Source: Panopea generosa (taxonomy: Eukaryota > Mollusca > Bivalvia > Adapedonta > Hiatellidae). From it: DNA of 64,000 nt. A program made the translations under genes and the position numbers. The stretch spans positions 22,378,014-22,442,013 of the forward strand of contig CM055911.1 of NCBI GenBank assembly GCA_029582155.1. Direction: 5' to 3'. A model generated the notes under the pieces. It saw only the letters and a list, made by a program, of their open reading frames with translations. It searched no databases and was not told the DNA's origin. Positions within the stretch are counted from its first letter, which is position 1. Every line of letters begins with the position of its first letter. This document shows, piece after piece, positions 12,701-28,000 of the stretch.

Positions 12701-15700
12701 TACATAAGGTAAATGCGAAATGTATGAAAAGTACAGCACATTTTCCCTATAAAGCACAAAATGATATTGTAATTGAAGCTTGTATACTACTTGTATCCAT
12801 ATAATTGCCATCAAATTTCATTTATGTTAATGATTTATCTTTTTACTATAGTTATCCTAATTTAAACTGAAAATTATTATATCAAACAAAATATTCATCT
12901 TTCTTTCTCCTCCGACAAATATCCTGCCTTTTCATTGGACGACGGCGGTCACATGGCCATTATTATTATAAGATTATAATGGAGGGCAAGCAAAACAAAT
13001 CATCGTTAAACAGCATTTCTAACAATTAAAAAACGTATACTTTACTCCACAAAACTGAACATTTCAATATGGTTCATTCCTTTAAAAATACATATGACTT
13101 TTATGATGTTTTTTTTTTCAAAAATCTAAAAATCTTGAAACGGGCCCCACAATAAAAATGATTAATTTACCACTATACTCAGTGCAGATTCCAATACGAA
13201 ACGAAATAGTGCATTATTCTAGCGACGTTTACACCTGTTGATTACTTTAATGAGAATGTATTATTTGTTTTTGGATCGGAAAGTGATATTTAAACACTTA
13301 AAACATTAAAATTCTAAAGCAAGAAATTGTGTTTTTAAACTCCATTTGCATATGAGAGTTCAGTATTGTTATCTGCATTAAACTTAATCAAAACACTCTC
13401 ATAAATGAATCAATGAAAAACAGAAACAATAGTTATCTAGAGAAAATAAATTAATCAAAGACATAAAAAAACATACTTGATATTTAATGCCTATCTAATA
13501 TATACGTAAAGTGGCATGTATAAAGTTGTTTACTGATAAAAAATTAAAACTGCCAGCTTCGAAAACGTTTCCTGGCGACGTACGATGTTAATATAAACCG
13601 TCTTAATAACAGGCAATACCAGGGCACCTGCTGCTGTGGCCGCCAATTGACTTGTACTCAAATCACCATAAAGTAATGTTATTAATCAATAAGAAAGGCG
13701 AGTATCATTACGCCTATGTGTCTGCTAATATAAGAATATGAAAAGTATAAGAAATTCAATCACTATCTACCTATTGCTTTTGGTGATTCGTTTTATCGTA
13801 TAAATTGACATATGTTATCTGTCAAGCTAAAACATTGCTTATGCACACATATATTGAAAATATATGTCTAGGTTACACATTATTCATTTTAAAACTTGTT
13901 TAAGATTAAAAATTTGATGAAAACACTTACAATATGACAACAAGCAAACCACATGATTATTTTAAATTCGTTTCTCATTTGCATATGAAGTCAATGTGAC
14001 ACCATTACACCTAGTTGATAGAGCGATGCAGGCTACATCCCAAAAAGCTGGACATGTCTTTTAACACCTGTGGGTCACATCAATTGATCTCTAAGCTGTT
14101 TAGATGAAATTAATACTACTGACGCATCATTTTCCCAAGGTTATCTAACATATTGCCTAAAGGAAATAATATCGATGATACTTTGGGAATTATTAGTGTC
14201 TTGTGTTTTTATTTGTTGAAATGATACGATTTGTTCTAAATAGAAAGTCTAGACAGTGATTTATGTTATATAATCTGCAATATCACACGCAATATTAATG
14301 TTTTCTTTGCAAGTCGCTCCTGTTATCTGAATTTGTCTACATTTCTGTAAATTATAGTGTAATATCCAAGGCAATCGTAATGATTTAGATTGTTTTTTTG
14401 GTATTTTTTCAGAGAAGCAATAGTTGCTGTGTGACACTTATTTTAACAGATAAAGACGTATCTGCATAGGTTATCAGAACCGATATAATATATTGTTTCA
14501 TATGAATTGGGAACCGTTACTATTTTTAAATGGTTTGACTTTATATCAGCACTTGCAGAGGCCCACCTATATCGTCGATATTGTTTCGATATTGTTTCAA
14601 TATTGCATATTTATATCACCGTATTCTATAGCTATTCTGTTTAATAATTTATATTGTATTTTGTCTCTGAAGTGTAAACTGTGTACATTTTGTTGACGAA
14701 ATACTACATCGCGGCTCGCGAGAAAGTCACCCATTGGCTAGTATTGGGCCATAGCAAAACATTAACGAATAAATCGGAAAATGCCGACCTTTGTCTACAA
14801 GGACGGAATCAACCATTATCTTCGAATGGTACTTTCTTCTTTGTAATCCAATGGACTTAAACATCATTTGCTGAACAGAAAGTTATAGGTGATGCATCTT
14901 TAAGGTCAGCTGGTGTAATGACTTTCCAAGCGGTATAAATTCAGATCTCACTACACAGGTGACTTTTGTTCTGTGTTGTAGATATAAAAATAAGGCATAG
15001 GATTTTCACGGTAAACAAATAATTCGACATAGAATCTTTCTTAAAGTATTTTTATAACATAAATGTAACTGTTCATAAAAAATGCACATTTACTGGCATG
15101 TTGAACAGCTTGTATTTCATCAAGGCAGTGTACTGACACCCTCAGATTTTTTTAGAATAAAAAACGAAGTACACAAATGCTCATAAATACATTCATCTGT
15201 TAAGATCCTATAAAGCTTTTGCGTTACTCGTCTGCAGCAAGAAATCACAGCCCCTATGAACCATATGAAAGTATTTCAAACCAAACTACACAGGCCTTTT
15301 TTTCAAGTGCAAGATCCGGGCTACCGTGACAAAAATGGGCGCATAAAATGACATTTGAATAATGCATTGCACTGCTTGGTGTCCAGTGTCGGCGCCTATA
15401 CGTTTTTAACATGTTTTTTTTTTTCAGAAATCTCGGAAAAAAAACTTTCATAATGGCCCAATGAATCATCTTACCATGCTCACAGATCCTCAATACCTCA
15501 ATTTTAAAGTTAGTTCAAACATTTAAAATAGGTTTATTCTATTAATTGCAAAGCGTTTCCTTCTATAAATAAGTTCTGTCCTTAGAGTAGCTGTTGTTGC
15601 AATTATATTTCTTTCCAAATCGAAGACACAGCAAATTATAGTGGAGTCTCATTTGTAACATTATATTCAAATACGGTCACTGTGTGCGGTTGTTGGAACC

Positions 15701-18700
15701 CGTCATTTTGCAACTCTTTCTCAGATCATACCGGCAATTTTAATATAATTGATAAAAAACATTCCTAATACATTTGATATGGGACTTGAATATTGCAATA
15801 GAATAATTCCAGTCTCACTATCATAAATGAATTTAAAGCTTTTTCATTCGATAACGTCAAATTTTTAGACTTTTATGTTGACACATTTATTAAACATTCG
15901 AGCAGACAAAACTTAATAATGACGTCAGCTTCTACACTGTGTCCAAGGTATTTCCTTAAATTATCGATGTTATATTGTCCAAATCGGGTGTTTAAAATCT
16001 AGTGTTATATTTTACTCAAATTATTTGGTCATTACAATAAAACAACCATTGTTGCGGAGTTCAGCTGATAATGGAAACAATAACCTTCACGATACTATTG
16101 GTTATTATTCGATATATTGAATTTATTGTCAACTACGACAAAAGGAGTGTATTCCTTTGCGTTTACGTTGCAAAGGATAGTTTAAATTTCCATTCACTTG
16201 AAGAGTATGAGCACATTAAATATATATATCATCACTAGATATTTCATGGACATTATGCTTCTCGTGTTCAGATTGTACAATTTAGCATCACGTGGTCTCG
16301 TGGACATGCATATTTTGTGTTGGAAGTTTTGTAAATTATTGATGGTCTTATGAACTTTAATAAAGTCAACACTTCTTTTCCCGACCAAGAGCTATATTTT
16401 GTTTCTTTATTTGAAGAAAGGAATTATGGATTACATTGTAAATAGGATGTTTGGTAAGCTGATCAAAATATATTTTAGTATTAATTGACAGCTACATTTT
16501 GTCAATGTCATACGACAAGAAGATGTAATGCTCTTACAGTTGTACCATCCACCATATCCAATATTGTTTGTAAGCATTTATCGCACTGTAAGCATTCGGG
16601 AATAGTTGTAGTGGATAAACAGAATTATACAGGATAGGCTTCTTATTATGTATTGGATTACATAAAAGTACAAAATGTTTGTTTTGTAGCGAGATCCAGT
16701 ACATGCCCTTTCACCATGCTTTGTAAAATGTTAACTTCATGTCTTGCCACTTTAATAAAACATATTTAATAACGCTTTGTTAAGGAATACGAATATTCTG
16801 GTATAAATCTTTTTTGGTTCATAAATTACAGATAAAAACTTACATAAATTGCGTAGAGACGGATCAAGCTTCTGCCATAAGCTCGCATGGCATTTGAAAC
16901 AAAGACAAGTTTACAGCATAAGTTTAAAAATGGTATCTGCCAGAAAAACACAACATGGTTGGTCTGTTATTTTGTCCACGCATTCTTTACAAATGTAACA
17001 CTATTACTGATTTCAACATGGGCATATTCCAATACGTTTCTAAATGTTTACTTCTTTTATAAATACGGTTTAAATTCGATTTGGATGATCCTATTGGTTA
17101 CAACTGTGTCAATATTAATATTTCAATTGATACTTGGTCCATTTAGAAATGCAAAAAAACAGTAACAAATGACATGGAATTATTCGCGAGTTCAATAACC
17201 TGCTTCCAGTAGTATATTCAGAATGTCGTTTTAGTTTCGGCCGATCGGACATTGTAGATTTTCGACAAATGTTTAATACGTATAAGTGTATGTGTATGTT
17301 ATATAAATTATACTATATATATATATATATTACACCAACGGGATTTTATACTGGGTCCTAAACAAAATGTACAGGTATATGTCTTCAATGCCTGCAATGA
17401 TATATTTAGATTTACTATTATAACGATAGTTTTTTTTTTCTAAGTTATAAAAGAAACACCATATATTGTTGTCTTATTATCCGAAGAAAAATAGAATTGT
17501 CGCCATAGGTGCAGTAAATACCTCGCATTGCAATATTCATACACTAACGAATGTTGTTGAATTTCCAGAATTTCGAGACAACTTTTATATCTGTTTTTAA
17601 AATAATTAGCTTTTAAAATATAGCTTGATCAGAACTTAAGTGCATGTACAGTAGTACAGTAGGATGACCGTAACACCATTTATAGCTCAAACCACTTATC
17701 TGGTCTCGACCAAATTCATGTATCGATGTGTATATATGTACATGTATTGTATGATGTTGAATGATGCTTGGCTCGAACAACCCTTAACTCGAACTATTTT
17801 TACCAATCCCGTCGGGTTCGAGTACGTGACATAATAGGACATAACTGAATTGACATGTAACAAAATATCACAACAATCAACCCTATAATAAAAGAGGAGT
17901 TGGACAAACAAGCGTGTGTCTACAAGTGAAATATGCTTTAAATAATCAAAGGACCATAATTCATACTACGAAACTATTAATTCCATACCATGTTTACAAC
18001 TTCATATCATGGCGAATACCCATTCATGATATCACAATAATCGATCTTACAGTGAATGAGGACGACACAGAAGAATGTGTCTATACATGGCTTGTATGTT
18101 CAATGATTACTACTCAATAACGCGTTGATTCATAAATTCCATACCATTTTTACAAGCCACATTTGAGCACGTTGTTAGGTCAGTGGCTTCAATCGAAAGT
18201 TTTAATGACGTCACAGTTAAGTAAGCGCTCAATTGCTATGAATTGTGGGACATGCATAGACTCTCCTGCTTTTTTAGTGGTGGTTAATGGTGGTGGTGGT
18301 GGTGGTTACCAGATTCGGCAGATATCAGATTTTGTGATAGACCAGGCAAATCACGATACCAAATATCAAAGGAATCGACCTTAAAGTGAATGAGGAGTTT
18401 GTCTACAGACAGACAGACAGACAGGTAGAGATGCTAGCTGAAATAATTATATCTACTTCCAGTAGCACAATGCTAGATTTAATTTGAAAGAACGGTAGAG
18501 TAATATAATAATTGTATTTTATCGAAGAAACAGAAACATCAATTGCCATTTCAGAAAGGAAAGCAATGTTTTCTTATTCGTTCTAAATTGGATTTAAAAT
18601 GCATCACGAAAATGAAGTTTGAGAGGTTTTAGTCTGACGTTAAGAAACACAAATAAACCAGATATATTTAAGCTCCTTGATTGTGGTAGTGAATGGCATG

Positions 18701-21700
18701 CACTTATTTCGTTTGACCAGCTTTGTCTATACGCTGATAAATCTCATCAACGTCGTTATTACAAATTATCTTCTTATAGCATTATTAGACGCAAAAAACA
18801 ACCACGAAGCAATCTTGAAGCGATTAGTGCATCATATGGTCTCAGACTAACACTATTAGACGTAACCTGAGGGAAATATATTGAATAAAATGTAAAATTA
18901 TGAGTCGCATGTATTGTGCCTGAACATGGTCTTATCTGTAAGAACGAACCGAACTCTCCTTATCGGGTCCGTTAAATATAAATTTTGGGAAAGCCGCATA
19001 TGAGAACGTTGATTGGTCAGTTGCTTCAGGGTAAGTTTGAATGACGTGACAGTTTAATTAGAGATCAATTGACATGCATATGAGATCCTGATATTTCATT
19101 GGCAGTTAATATACCTGCTTTGTTAGATATCAGGTTCTGGGATTATCCATGGTATTTATCAGAATACTTTTTTGAAACTTTGATCAAAATACTTCTTTTT
19201 GTTGTTGGCACATGGGGATAAAAAAGCAGGTTATCTGGGTCTATAACACGATTTCCTGTCTCGGAGTAATATAGAGGACTGTCGAGTCATGGACATATTC
19301 TTTAGCCAATCTAGATTTATAATGACTTGGGTCCATCTGTCCTAAAATACTCCCTTAAATACTGAGCTTGATGCATTTTAAAGGAAATTGGCTTAACCTT
19401 GTAGAAGGTCAATATCTAGTCTGTAGAACGGACCCAGCTCTCCCGATTGGGTCTGATCAATAGCAATGTTGGGAAATACCAATTTAAGCACGTTGATTAG
19501 TCAGTTGCTCCAACTGAATTTTTGATGACGTAACAGTTTAGTAAGCGTTCAATTGCTATGAATCATGGGACAGGCATAGAATTCCTTGCACTTTCATTGG
19601 TGGTTAACATACATCATTCGGGAGATATTAAAGTTCTGAGATAGACTACTCAAAACAGCTTATCTTACATGCCAGACAGAAGCTTTGTATTTGTTATTAT
19701 GATGTTTTCAGCGTCTAATTTAGACATTATTCTTAGCGTTGTCACACTGGAGTATCATGTCGCAAACACATGGTATGATACCCCCACCCAGTAACACTAT
19801 ACTAACATCGAACAGATAATACCTAGAACTATCTTCTAAATTGTAGTGTTAACTAAGGAAGCTTGAAGTGTCATTTTTCAAGTATTAGTTATAACCCAGA
19901 TAGAAATCAAACCCATAACATACCGTATGCACGACGAGTACTCTATCCAAATACCACCGATGTGGTTCGAGACAGAAATATTCTGTACAAACTTTCGTTA
20001 TATATGACTGTGTACTTGAATTGTTTGACATAAACATTATGCAACGACTAAATACTTTTACAAGCATTAATTTGACAGTAATGATATAAGCCTATGTTAT
20101 TTTCTCTGCGTAAAACTATAGTTTGTTCTCTATTATTGTCATATTTTCATTTATTTCACGCCCACATTCCAAAATTACAAATGCATTCCACAATAATTTA
20201 TCTCCAGCTCTTGCATGTTTGTTTTTGCATGAAACACATAAGTAACAAGGTTGATTCAATTCAGCCCTCACGCTTCTGAAGGGTTCATGTTAATTGCATT
20301 ATTTGTTATTGTATTGCATAGTAGTGTTTGTGTACTGTGTGTTTGTTATATTGCATAGTAGTGTTTGTGTACTGTGTGTTTGTTATATTGTATAGTAGTG
20401 TTTGTGTACTGTGTGTTTGTTATAATGCATAGTAGTGTTTGTGTACTGTGTGTTTGTTATATTGCATTGTAGTGTTTGTGTACTGTGTGTTTGTTATATT
20501 GCATAGTAGTGTTAGTGTACGGTGTGTTTGTTCTATTGCATAGTAATGTTTGTGTACTTTGTGTTTGTTTTTTTGCATAGTAGTGTTAGTGTACGGTGTG
20601 TTTGTTCTATTGCATAATAATGTTTGTGTACGGTGTGTGTGTTATATTGCGTAGTAGTGTGTGTGTACGGTGTATTTGTTATATTGCGTAGTAGTGTTTG
20701 TGTACGGTGTGTTTGTTATATTGCGTAGTAGTGTTTGTGTACGGTTTGTTTGTTATATTGCATGGTAGTGTTTGTGAACAGTGTTTTTGTTATAATGCGT
20801 TGTAGTGTTTGTGTACGGTGTGTTTATAATATTGCATTGTAGTGTTTGTGTACGGTTTGTTTGTTATATTGCATAGAGGTGTTTGTGTACGGTGTGTTTG
20901 TTATATTGCATAGCGTGTTTATGTACGGTGTCTTTGTTATAATGCATGGTAGTGTTTGCGATCGGTGTTTTTTTGTTATATTGCATTGTAGTGTTTATGT
21001 ACGGTGTGTTTGTTCTATTACATAGTAGTGTTTGTGTACGGTGTGTTTGTTATATTGCATAGAGGTGTTTGTGTATGGTGTACTTGTTAAATTTCATAGA
21101 AGTGTTTGTATACATGTGTTTGTATTATTACATAAAAGTGGTTGTGTACGGTGTGTTTGTTATATTGCATAGTAGTGTTTGTGTACAGTGTGTTTGTTAT
21201 ATTGCATAGTAATGTTTGTATACGGTATATATTTAATAAATCAATAAATCAATAAATCAATAAATCAATCAATTAATCAATCAATCTGTTTTGATTGTTA
21301 TCTGATATTCCAAGGGAAACTACCGATTTACTCCCCGACATTTGCATCAGTCTGCATGCGTTTTCAACAAATATTTCTTCAATAACTGACACATTTTTTT
21401 TCACATATAGTGCGAGATGATTGTGAAACAACAACCTCAACCGTGAAAGGTATTGATAACAGATATTGAGTCAGTACTAATGGACCAATTGCCGACTATA
21501 TTCAGCCACCGTAGTTTGCATAGATGAGGACGACCGGTGACGGGTGCATATATTTAACAAAATGTATAAAGGATAGCCATATGAATCTCTTTGATAAAAT
21601 ACACACACCTTTCAAAGTTTCTATAGAGAACCATGAAAGATCACAAATGTAGATGGTACTTCGAGCGAGCGGATGGGTACCAATGGTGACTTTATTTTGT

Positions 21701-24700
21701 ATAGATTTGTTACCCCTTAATGACCAGACCCGTTGAGTTCGATTCACCGCTCGGCCGCAGTCTCCGTGATAATTACTTAACATGCGTGACAATGTGTCTC
21801 ATTGTCATTCTTCTCTCGTCGTTGATTCAAGTAAGACAGTTTCAGTTCCTTGCGGTGCGCAGATTGGTGTGCTCGAATATCGGTTAACCTTTCAAACAAG
21901 CATAAATAAGGCAATGTAGCATTTATTTTTTATTTGCATTAAACTAAAGTGCTTGCTTTGATGTTTTGAACACACATTAATTTAAATAATGCTCATCGCT
22001 TGATCTCTTAAAAATACGAAACTGCCGACATAATTATATTGCTGAAAATATTTTCGAATGTCTGTCTCATATGCACAGTCTTTTCTCTTTAAGCTCTTAG
22101 ATGTCAATAATGAAGTTATTTAAATATCTGTTCTGATTTGATAATCTTGAACAACACTGCAGCACTAACATAATAAGGATAATATTTAGTTGCATTCACA
22201 AACCGGTCAATATCGTTATTAGTCTGGATCACCGTAGACGATTATTTTCGAACGTCTAAAATGATATAGAAACAGGAAATACTATTTCATTAGCTTAGAC
22301 AACATTTATCTAATACGGCATATAGCGTTATTTTTTTTTAAAAAATAAAACCGTATTTGATTTCGTATGAAGTGATAGAGTCATATGAGATAACTGTAAA
22401 AATAGAAGATATTAATACAAATGAATACAGGAGACATAAAACATCTAGAGGATAGTCTGCAAAAATAACTGTAATATATTTTCCTTAAAAAATAAGAATA
22501 TAAGTCTCATCACAGATGATTTATTCTTGATATTATCACCAGCTATTGGTTGTCATTTTAGAATTTCTGGGTTGGCGCTTGTTAACTTTTACATATATTA
22601 GGCCTGTCACGATATTTTTATATATTAGCTTATAGGCAACTATTAATTCATCAAAAGTCGTTTAAAGAAATGAAAAGTCAACAGATTAAATACGGACTGA
22701 TGACGAACGCAGGGTGCTCACGCAAATATGTAATCTTACAACAGTATTAAAACACTTCTCACACCGAAATTATACCATAAAACGTATCTAACTAAAGTAT
22801 TTGATTCTAAGTTAAGATTGAATTATGATTCCAATACAAAAACAAACAAATTATCGTAATTTTGCCTCAGATCAAATACATTTAATATTAACTAGCAGGT
22901 AAAAGTCCACCATTGTTTGCCTTCTTATTTCGATAGTGAATAAAACATTTTAAAAGCTTGTCCAAAATTAAAGAAGGGACCCTTACATGTTATTGTCTGT
23001 TAACACCCGGAAGACCAAAATATTATTAGAACAGTGTTAGTGTTTGTTTTCTTAATTCAAATTTCAAACAAGACAGCGCTTTCAACATTTTCTTAATACA
23101 TCAATAATGCAATTCAAATCACAAAATGGGCATTAACAAAGGAAAGTGCATTTTTAAATTAAAAAGAAGAAAATTATGCCCAGGAGGAGCTATGAAATAA
23201 GTTGTAACATATTAATGACGTCTTAATGACGCCATAAAACAAAAGGTGCAACCAATAGAAAAAATCTAAATAAAGAAACAGATTAAACATTGTAAATATA
23301 TATTTCATAAATGCTTTAACAGTGATGCAACGCAAGCTATTATTAAAAGTGAAAACTCAACGCAAAAAAAAATAAACATATAACTTAAGTTACAAATGCC
23401 AGAGAAATCTGGTCGTTTTTAACGTTTGAAAACATGTCCAAACCGCAATTAAAGTGCGTGTGTTAAATTAAAACTAATGTTATCACTGCCACTCTAAACA
23501 TTGTGCCGAAAACAAAAATGCATATAGTGCGGAGCATTCAAGATAACCAAACTTGAAAACTTGCATTCATTTGAAATGTAATTGACGTTTGTAATCATCA
23601 CCTCCTGTCTCCGTAATCGCGCTGTCAATGCTGCCAGTCGTTTTCGAGAAGAGACCCGTAAAATGGAGAAAAAACAAGTTATGGATATATGTATCAATAA
23701 CGTTCAAGCCCCTGCTGCGATATTAAAACAATCAAAATATAGCTCTGAAACATTTTTTTTTATATAATTATATACATGATTCAAATCAAAGAGTTTTTTT
23801 CTTTCAATTTCACGATCTGTATTTTTGTCCTTGTTAATATTGTAAGTTAAGTTAGTCAACACAAATACTCAAACGATTTAACGATATGTGCAGGTTACGA
23901 ACATGTTTAACTTTAAGTGAACATAGCATAAGTGGACACATGTAACAAATAATTATGTAACCAAAACTGAAAGTCACACAAATAAAGCTACTATGTTATA
24001 GTTTCGGTAAACTTAGGAAATGTTTGGACTTTTAATGTAATTAGCGGTGTATATGTTTTACAATGTTAGCTTGCAAAATGGAAATTTTTACTTAGTAACA
24101 ATCATATTTAATATCATCTAAAGTAAAAAGATCGTTTCCTTTAATAGCAGTTTATTAGTTGTTCATTGTCGTTCAAAGTGAAGCCATTGTTATCATTTTA
24201 GTACGTTTATGGCAATGCTTATCAAACTGAGTATTTGGAAATGAATAACACTAATTTCAAACTTTGTCACCATTTGATCTCACACTGTCAATTTCTCTTA
24301 CATAGTCCTGTTTTAAGATCATTACACCTTGCCCGCAAAACATAAACTTACAGTATTTACATATTATATATGTGTTATTTTTTATATCTATTTCAGTTTC
24401 ATTTGATCCCAGCTATGAGATCCATAAAACGTCGTGGCATGTTAAGCGATTACCTCCATTGTAATTGTATTCAGATTTAAAACATTGATTTAATTACGTT
24501 TGAGTCGATCCCAATTCTAAATAAGACCATTAGTTCCAAGTGAAATAACATTTAGATTTTAAATCATTTCAGAAAGCAAACTCAAGATTACGTTTTAAAA
24601 CGTATACTATATAACGTATCGTATAACGGTATCACGATATACCCAACGGTAGTATTTAACAGCTTTGTGCAATACGTATTATTGCTAGATTATTGATTTA

Positions 24701-24970
24701 TTTGCTGATCCGAAATTATCTGTTCGCAATTACAAGGAAACAATGGAATGAGGCAAGGCAATTTAGATTTTGTTCAAGATAAATCATTCTTATTATAGAG
24801 ACATAGATCTAGAATAACACTTGGATGTAGGGAAAAACAATATTTGGATATTTCGTATTTTCTGTTTATTCGATGTTACCACAATTAATATTTCATCTGG
24901 AAAAGATTGCTGTAAAACAACGCCCATAGGCATTGTCTAAAAGATAAACTTGTGCAGACGTATATAAATA

Positions 24971-25007
<37 letters not shown>

Positions 25008-28000
25008 TTCCTCTTAAAGGGACACGCGGCAATGTTATTTGAAGTCATATTCTTACCTTATTCATTCATCAGGGCAAATATGACCGTATACCCATATGAA
25101 AACAGTAAGTACTCAGTATTACTCATTAGTTTTATACATTTTTTTATTTAACTTGGATTGTGAAACAATTTCTTACAACTTAGGCATATCACGCTCGAAG
25201 TCTTCCTGGTTAGAACAAGTACTACGCATATGCGGAAAAGTGTCTTGCTCAATATTACTCATTGCAACATCATATTTAAGATGACGTCACGGTAGTTCTG
25301 AGAATCGTTTTGTTGTCCAATATTTTCTATCTTTCCGATAAGATATACAAATAAAATATATGATACATTTCTCACAATCATCGACCAGAATAAGCGAAAT
25401 ATGATGAAACCATTTTACTAGGAAAACTTCCATTTCCAAAATAGGAACAAAACGAAGGGTCTGCACACAGACTAGAACATTTTAATTTGCAAAGTTTGTT
25501 TAACTGTTGAATATACACTAATTGTCAAGATGAAACATGAATATATTAATGGAAGAGAAACAGGTTGAAATAAAATTATGTGAAAAGGTTTTTCAATTAC
25601 TTGCGGAATGATAGTGGTTTCACTCTGGCTTGTTTCTTAGACTTCCCTCCACAAATAAAACTGAATATCATCTAAATTGTGTTAAAATGACATTAAGCGC
25701 CATTCGTGTTTGGCCATAACATTACAGCGTATTCGTAAGGAATGTTAATTAAGTATATATGTTTAAATGATAGAGAGACACGTTTGGTTTGATAAATTAA
25801 TAAATAAAACAATTTCTTGAAATTACATAATTCTTATTTACACAATGCAGCTATGAAATTATAGGACACCAAATAAACATAATTTATGCACTTTATTTAT
25901 CGCGTTTCTATTTTGTAAAGAAACTTATATTCGTGTGTATAGATACATGTATCGCATTTCGCTAATTTTGGTCATATATGACGAAAACATACATTTTACT
26001 TTACCAGTTATTATCATATATTTTTGGGGAGTGTGGTGCAGTAGTACGGCATCGGACCCATAATCGGAGGGTCGTGGGTTCGATCCTCCGTCACGGCTAT
26101 GCTTGTGTCCTTGAGCGAGACACCTTTTCCGCAAATGCTTAGTACTGGTTCTACCCAGCGTGATTCGTATATGTTACAATAATTGTTTAACAATTGAAGC
26201 AAAATAAATAAGTTTAAACGAAGCCAATATCATTTTTTTTTAAACATTTGATAATTTCACATTTCTTCATGTGGTAATAGACCGCAGCGGTGGTCTAGTG
26301 GTAGAGCGTCCGCCTCGCATGCGGAAGGTCGTGGATTCGATCCCCGGCCGGGTCATACCAAATACTTTAAAAATGGTACTAGAAGCTTCCTCGCTTGGCG
26401 CTCAGCATTATAAGGACAGTTCTAGGTCTGGTCGGCCCGGTGTCAGTATAATGTGACCAGGTGGGTTATCATACCATGTGTCTGCGGCATGATACTCCAG
26501 TGTGACAGCGCTCAGAATACTGTCTCAAGTAGACACATTCGCGATATGACTGAAAAATTGTTGAAAGCAACGCTAAACACCATACAACAACTACAACAAA
26601 ATCATATGGTAATACACTCATACGTGTATAATACAGTTGGATTTGAAACTACTGTATATCAACTTTGTGTACTATATAGCTAACGTGTTCACAGATCGGG
26701 GGAATGAGGTTTGCTTTTAAGGCTAACTAACATGCCACAGACAGCAAGAGCAGGCTTTAGTAGCATGATGTTAACCCCATGGGCTAGCTGCAATAAATCA
26801 CAAGGATCCATGCATACGTATCTTCAAACAATAACGGAACGTATTCCGATATCTAAGATTTTCAGATATTTTAATTGCATTGTGTATACCCCCAATAGCA
26901 TGATAATTCATCTACGCAATAGTAGATAATATTAAACAGATGATCACGAATTATAAAATAGAAAAGAAATATGAATACAATAACAAATACAATTATGACA
27001 AAATACAATTATTACATTCAATGTTACAAAAATGTTGAAAAAGAAATGCGTGATAAAGTCAAGATATAATTAATATTTTTGATACCAAAGTCAGCTGAAA
27101 ACCCAAACAACAAACAAACTTACATTACTAACTATCATATCACATTTGAAACATTTTGCACATATACCATGCACTACAATAATGTTTAACATGAAATTAT
27201 AAAGCAATAACTGTTATATGCACGGTCATATACAAATAGCAATCTCAGTTTTCGTTTTAGCGCTGTTTGTTAGCATTTGTGTTCATTTACTAATGAATGG
27301 TACCTGGCCTTTATTTTGGTTTACTAATGACACCTGTCTTCTGCTTAACAAACTGGCTCTGATTTTACTAAACCTCTAAACTTGATTTTTTAATAAAATT
27401 GCTTCAACTTCATTTACATTGATCAGTTTTCATGTTTCCCGTTACCGTTTCCGTTTAGTTTAAACTTATTTATTTTACTTCGATTATGAAACAAGTTCTG
27501 ACAAGTTATACAAATCACAGTCGAAGTCTTCCTGGATATAACCATTACTAGGCACATCAAGGACACCACACATAGCCGTGGCGGAGGATCTAACCACGAC
27601 CTTCTGAGGGTAGTTTCGGTGCTCTACAACTGGACCACGTACCGTTCCCGTTCTTACTTCAATTCTGTGTGGTCATTTAATTTGTAATGTTTACTGCAAT
27701 CAGTCTAAAATACCTTTATGGATTACATGACTTCATATCCCAATGACAAACAGTTGCAACTTTGAGGAGCTAAAATGGTCCGGTTTGCATTTCACTGGTT
27801 TCACGTTTTTGTTTTTCTGGTGAGGCGTCAAGTTGCCGTTAGGTTCAAGTGATATTTGTCGTTGTCGTACAAACGTATGCCACTTATTCAGTATGTTGAC
27901 AACGTCGCCGTTACATTCATAACATTAGTTTTGCGGTTTAATGCGTATAATTTGCATTTTAAATATTAAAATTGCAAAAAATAACGTTATAGTTTTGTCT

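Noticed and set aside
26281-26353. A functional tRNA-Ala gene (CGC)
   Set aside because: The anticodon arm is good but the acceptor stem does not pair, and the sequence continues into a repeat body shared by other copies, so it is a SINE head.
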